DNA from: Polyrhizophydium stewartii
Lineage: Eukaryota; Chytridiomycota; Chytridiomycetes; Rhizophydiales
Assembly: GCA_027604665.1 (NCBI GenBank)
Contig: JADGIZ010000151.1
Location: 1 to 22,529 of the forward strand
Reading direction: 5' to 3'
Length of the DNA: 22,529 nucleotides
Positions 21,528-22,529 of the stretch are shown here, in pieces (the stretch's first letter is position 1; every line of letters starts with the position of its first letter). The translations under genes and the position numbers were made by a program. The notes below the pieces were generated by a model. It made no database searches and was not told the origin of the DNA. It worked only from the letters and a program-made list of their open reading frames with translations.

Positions 21528-21898
21528 CGGTAGGCCAGTGTCGGGTTGAACGGGCAAGCCAGGTGGCGTCCAGTCGGCAGAGCTGGAGTGGCGCGGTGAG
21601 CCGGCAGACGATCCGGCCTGCCGCCAGCTGCCCTGCCTGCACGCACAGCGTCTTGTGCGCCGGCAACTTGACCCGCGCAGCCCGCCTAAAGCTTGGCCCG
21701 CCGCCTCGGAAGCAGCAACACTGTCCCCCATGGCCCTGTGCGCCACGCATCTGCCCAGCCGGATCGCGCGCCCAGCTGCATGTCGTCTCGATAGATGCGA
21801 GCGACAACGCCTCGCCACCGCGGACCACACCAATCTGAGCCGCCGCTGTACTGGCGCCTTTGTTCATTGCGCAAAATCAGCTATCCGCACGATGCAAG

Positions 21899-22042
21899 AT
21901 GGTGGAGGCTGCCATCCAGCAGCGTTTTGGTTGCTCGCCCAGCGACATGCAAGGCGATATCGTTGCCGGATCCTTGCTCACATCCGCTCGAGTCAGTGCG
22001 CAGCATGCGCGTCCCCAGGACGGATTTTTCCCGGAAAAATAA
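21899..22042 (+). CDS. Doubtful small ORF or first exon
   Basis: A 47-codon frame begins MVEAAIQQRFGCSPSDMQGD in a strong start context (CAAGATGG) and ends at TAA 22040-22042. The first 31 codons have a balanced amino-acid mix, unlike nearby random frames, and are followed by GTCAGT, a donor also used by intron 3 of the IBtk-like gene. It could be the first exon of a gene continuing to the right. I found no clear downstream exon and recognise no family, so this is only a candidate. Confidence 0.18.
   Translation: MVEAAIQQRFGCSPSDMQGDIVAGSLLTSARVSAQHARPQDGFFPEK
22024..22040. promoter_or_regulatory. 17-bp perfect palindrome
   Basis: ATTTTTCC-C-GGAAAAAT is a perfect inverted repeat with a single central base. 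It stands out as AT-rich arms in GC-rich DNA and contains TTCCCGGAA at its centre. It looks like a binding site for a dimeric regulator, about 500 bp upstream of the zinc-finger start. The factor is unknown. Confidence 0.6.
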
Positions 22043-22061
22043 CGGAAAAACTACCGGAAAA
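22032..22061 (+). repeat. Three phased CGGAAAA repeats
   Basis: CGGAAAA occurs at 22032, 22043 and 22055, spaced 11 and 12 bp apart, close to one helical turn, so all copies face the same side of the DNA. The first copy overlaps the palindrome. A further partial copy in reverse-like form (TTTCGG) follows at 22062. Confidence 0.7.
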
Positions 22062-22400
22062 TTTCGGTCGGGCGAACTGTCTCCCACTGCCAACGCGACC
22101 CACGGTGCTCTTGTGGGACTCCCAGGGGGACGAGAGTTTGGGCCAGAGGCGTAAGGAGGCACGTCTCCGATCCGTCCAAGCTGCGCGCAGCAATCAAAGC
22201 CCTCTGGTCTTCGACGCTCCTGTGTTGTCGCGCTGGTCTGGCACTTGCCCACTCGCGGCGCTGTTGCGTTGAGACCCGAAGAGCATCCAAACCGCGAGCA
22301 CCATCTTCATACGAGCGTCGCCTCGCGCCTATTCCTCTGGCCCACAGATCGATCCGGAGTCGCAGGAATATGCAGTCGGATGTCGAGTGCGGACAGCCTC

Positions 22401-22503
22401 ATTGGGCGAGGGCACGCCTCCGTGTCGGCTCGAGCCGGCGATCCCCCGCTGCCCTCGCCGAGACGAGTGCGCCATTGGCCGGGTCGCGCGGGCCAGCGAT
22501 TGG
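22401..22503 (-). promoter_or_regulatory. Cluster of three CCAAT boxes
   Basis: ATTGG (CCAAT on the minus strand) occurs at 22401, 22474 and 22499. CCAAT is the core of HAP/NF-Y sites in fungi. The last two are 25 bp apart. The pentamer is common by chance, so the call rests on the clustering alone. Confidence 0.3.
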
Positions 22504-22529
22504 TCGGGGCGGCGAAGCAGATTTGACTG

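Larger units (their letters stand above)
21528..22529. promoter_or_regulatory. Non-coding upstream region of the zinc-finger gene
   Basis: About 1 kb has no convincing gene on either strand. The longest plus-strand frame (21655-22272) starts with GTG and encodes an Arg/Ala/Pro/Cys-rich composition typical of random GC-rich DNA. The interval includes an unusually AT-rich island near 22024-22066, a palindrome and several ATTGG boxes, so it probably holds the promoter of the zinc-finger gene and possibly of a gene beyond the right edge. Confidence 0.5.

Noticed and set aside
22043..22061. Heat-shock element at the CGGAAAA array
   Set aside because: Heat-shock elements need alternating GAA and TTC at 2-nt spacing. 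Here the GAA units are 11-12 bp apart in one direction.
21655..22272. 205-codon plus-strand frame in the right-hand spacer
   Set aside because: It begins with GTG, shows no motif, and its composition matches chance frames in GC-rich DNA.

Overview
The window is GC-rich nuclear DNA from a eukaryote, most likely a fungus. It holds six compact protein genes, five of them split by short introns (about 56-216 bp). Gene content is fungal or opisthokont housekeeping: squalene epoxidase, Sla2/End4, a Dss1-type mitochondrial exoribonuclease, Nop2, and an IBtk/Btb1-like ankyrin-RCC1-BTB protein. GC-rich introns, frequent GTGCGN donors and GCTGAC-like branch sites would suit an early-diverging zoosporic fungus or a GC-rich basidiomycete. 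I cannot fix the lineage from sequence alone.

Layout, left to right. Positions 1-758 (minus) hold the conserved 5' coding part of squalene monooxygenase (ERG1), which runs off the left edge. Positions 1101-4789 (minus) hold an 8-exon SLA2/HIP1R endocytic adaptor. Positions 4790-5395 form a divergent promoter region. Positions 5396-6592 (plus) hold an intronless F-box protein of unknown target. Only 49 bp later, on the same strand, comes a 2-exon mitochondrial RNase II-family gene (6642-10246). It converges, with a 36-bp gap, on NOP2 (10283-12862, minus, at least 4 exons). A 442-bp divergent promoter separates NOP2 from the 8-exon IBtk-like gene (13305-19418, plus). That gene converges on a three-finger zinc-finger gene (19642-21527, minus). 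The last 1 kb (21528-22529) has no convincing gene but carries a palindrome, phased CGGAAAA repeats and CCAAT boxes, so it looks like promoter sequence.

The genes serve unrelated housekeeping processes: sterol synthesis, endocytosis, ubiquitin targeting, mitochondrial RNA decay, ribosome biogenesis and transcription. I see no metabolic cluster, mobile element, RNA gene or CRISPR array, and no clear new biological system. The exon models for SLA2, the exoribonuclease, NOP2 and IBtk were assembled by hand, and each sums to an intact frame across all junctions.

The most interesting points are structural. The 5' splice sites favour GTGCGN. ERG1 has a GC-AG intron and no ATG for about 370 bp upstream of its FAD motif. 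The NOP2 stop codon lies inside its AATAAA signal. Convergent genes have overlapping 3' ends. NOP2 has a possible in-frame cassette exon.
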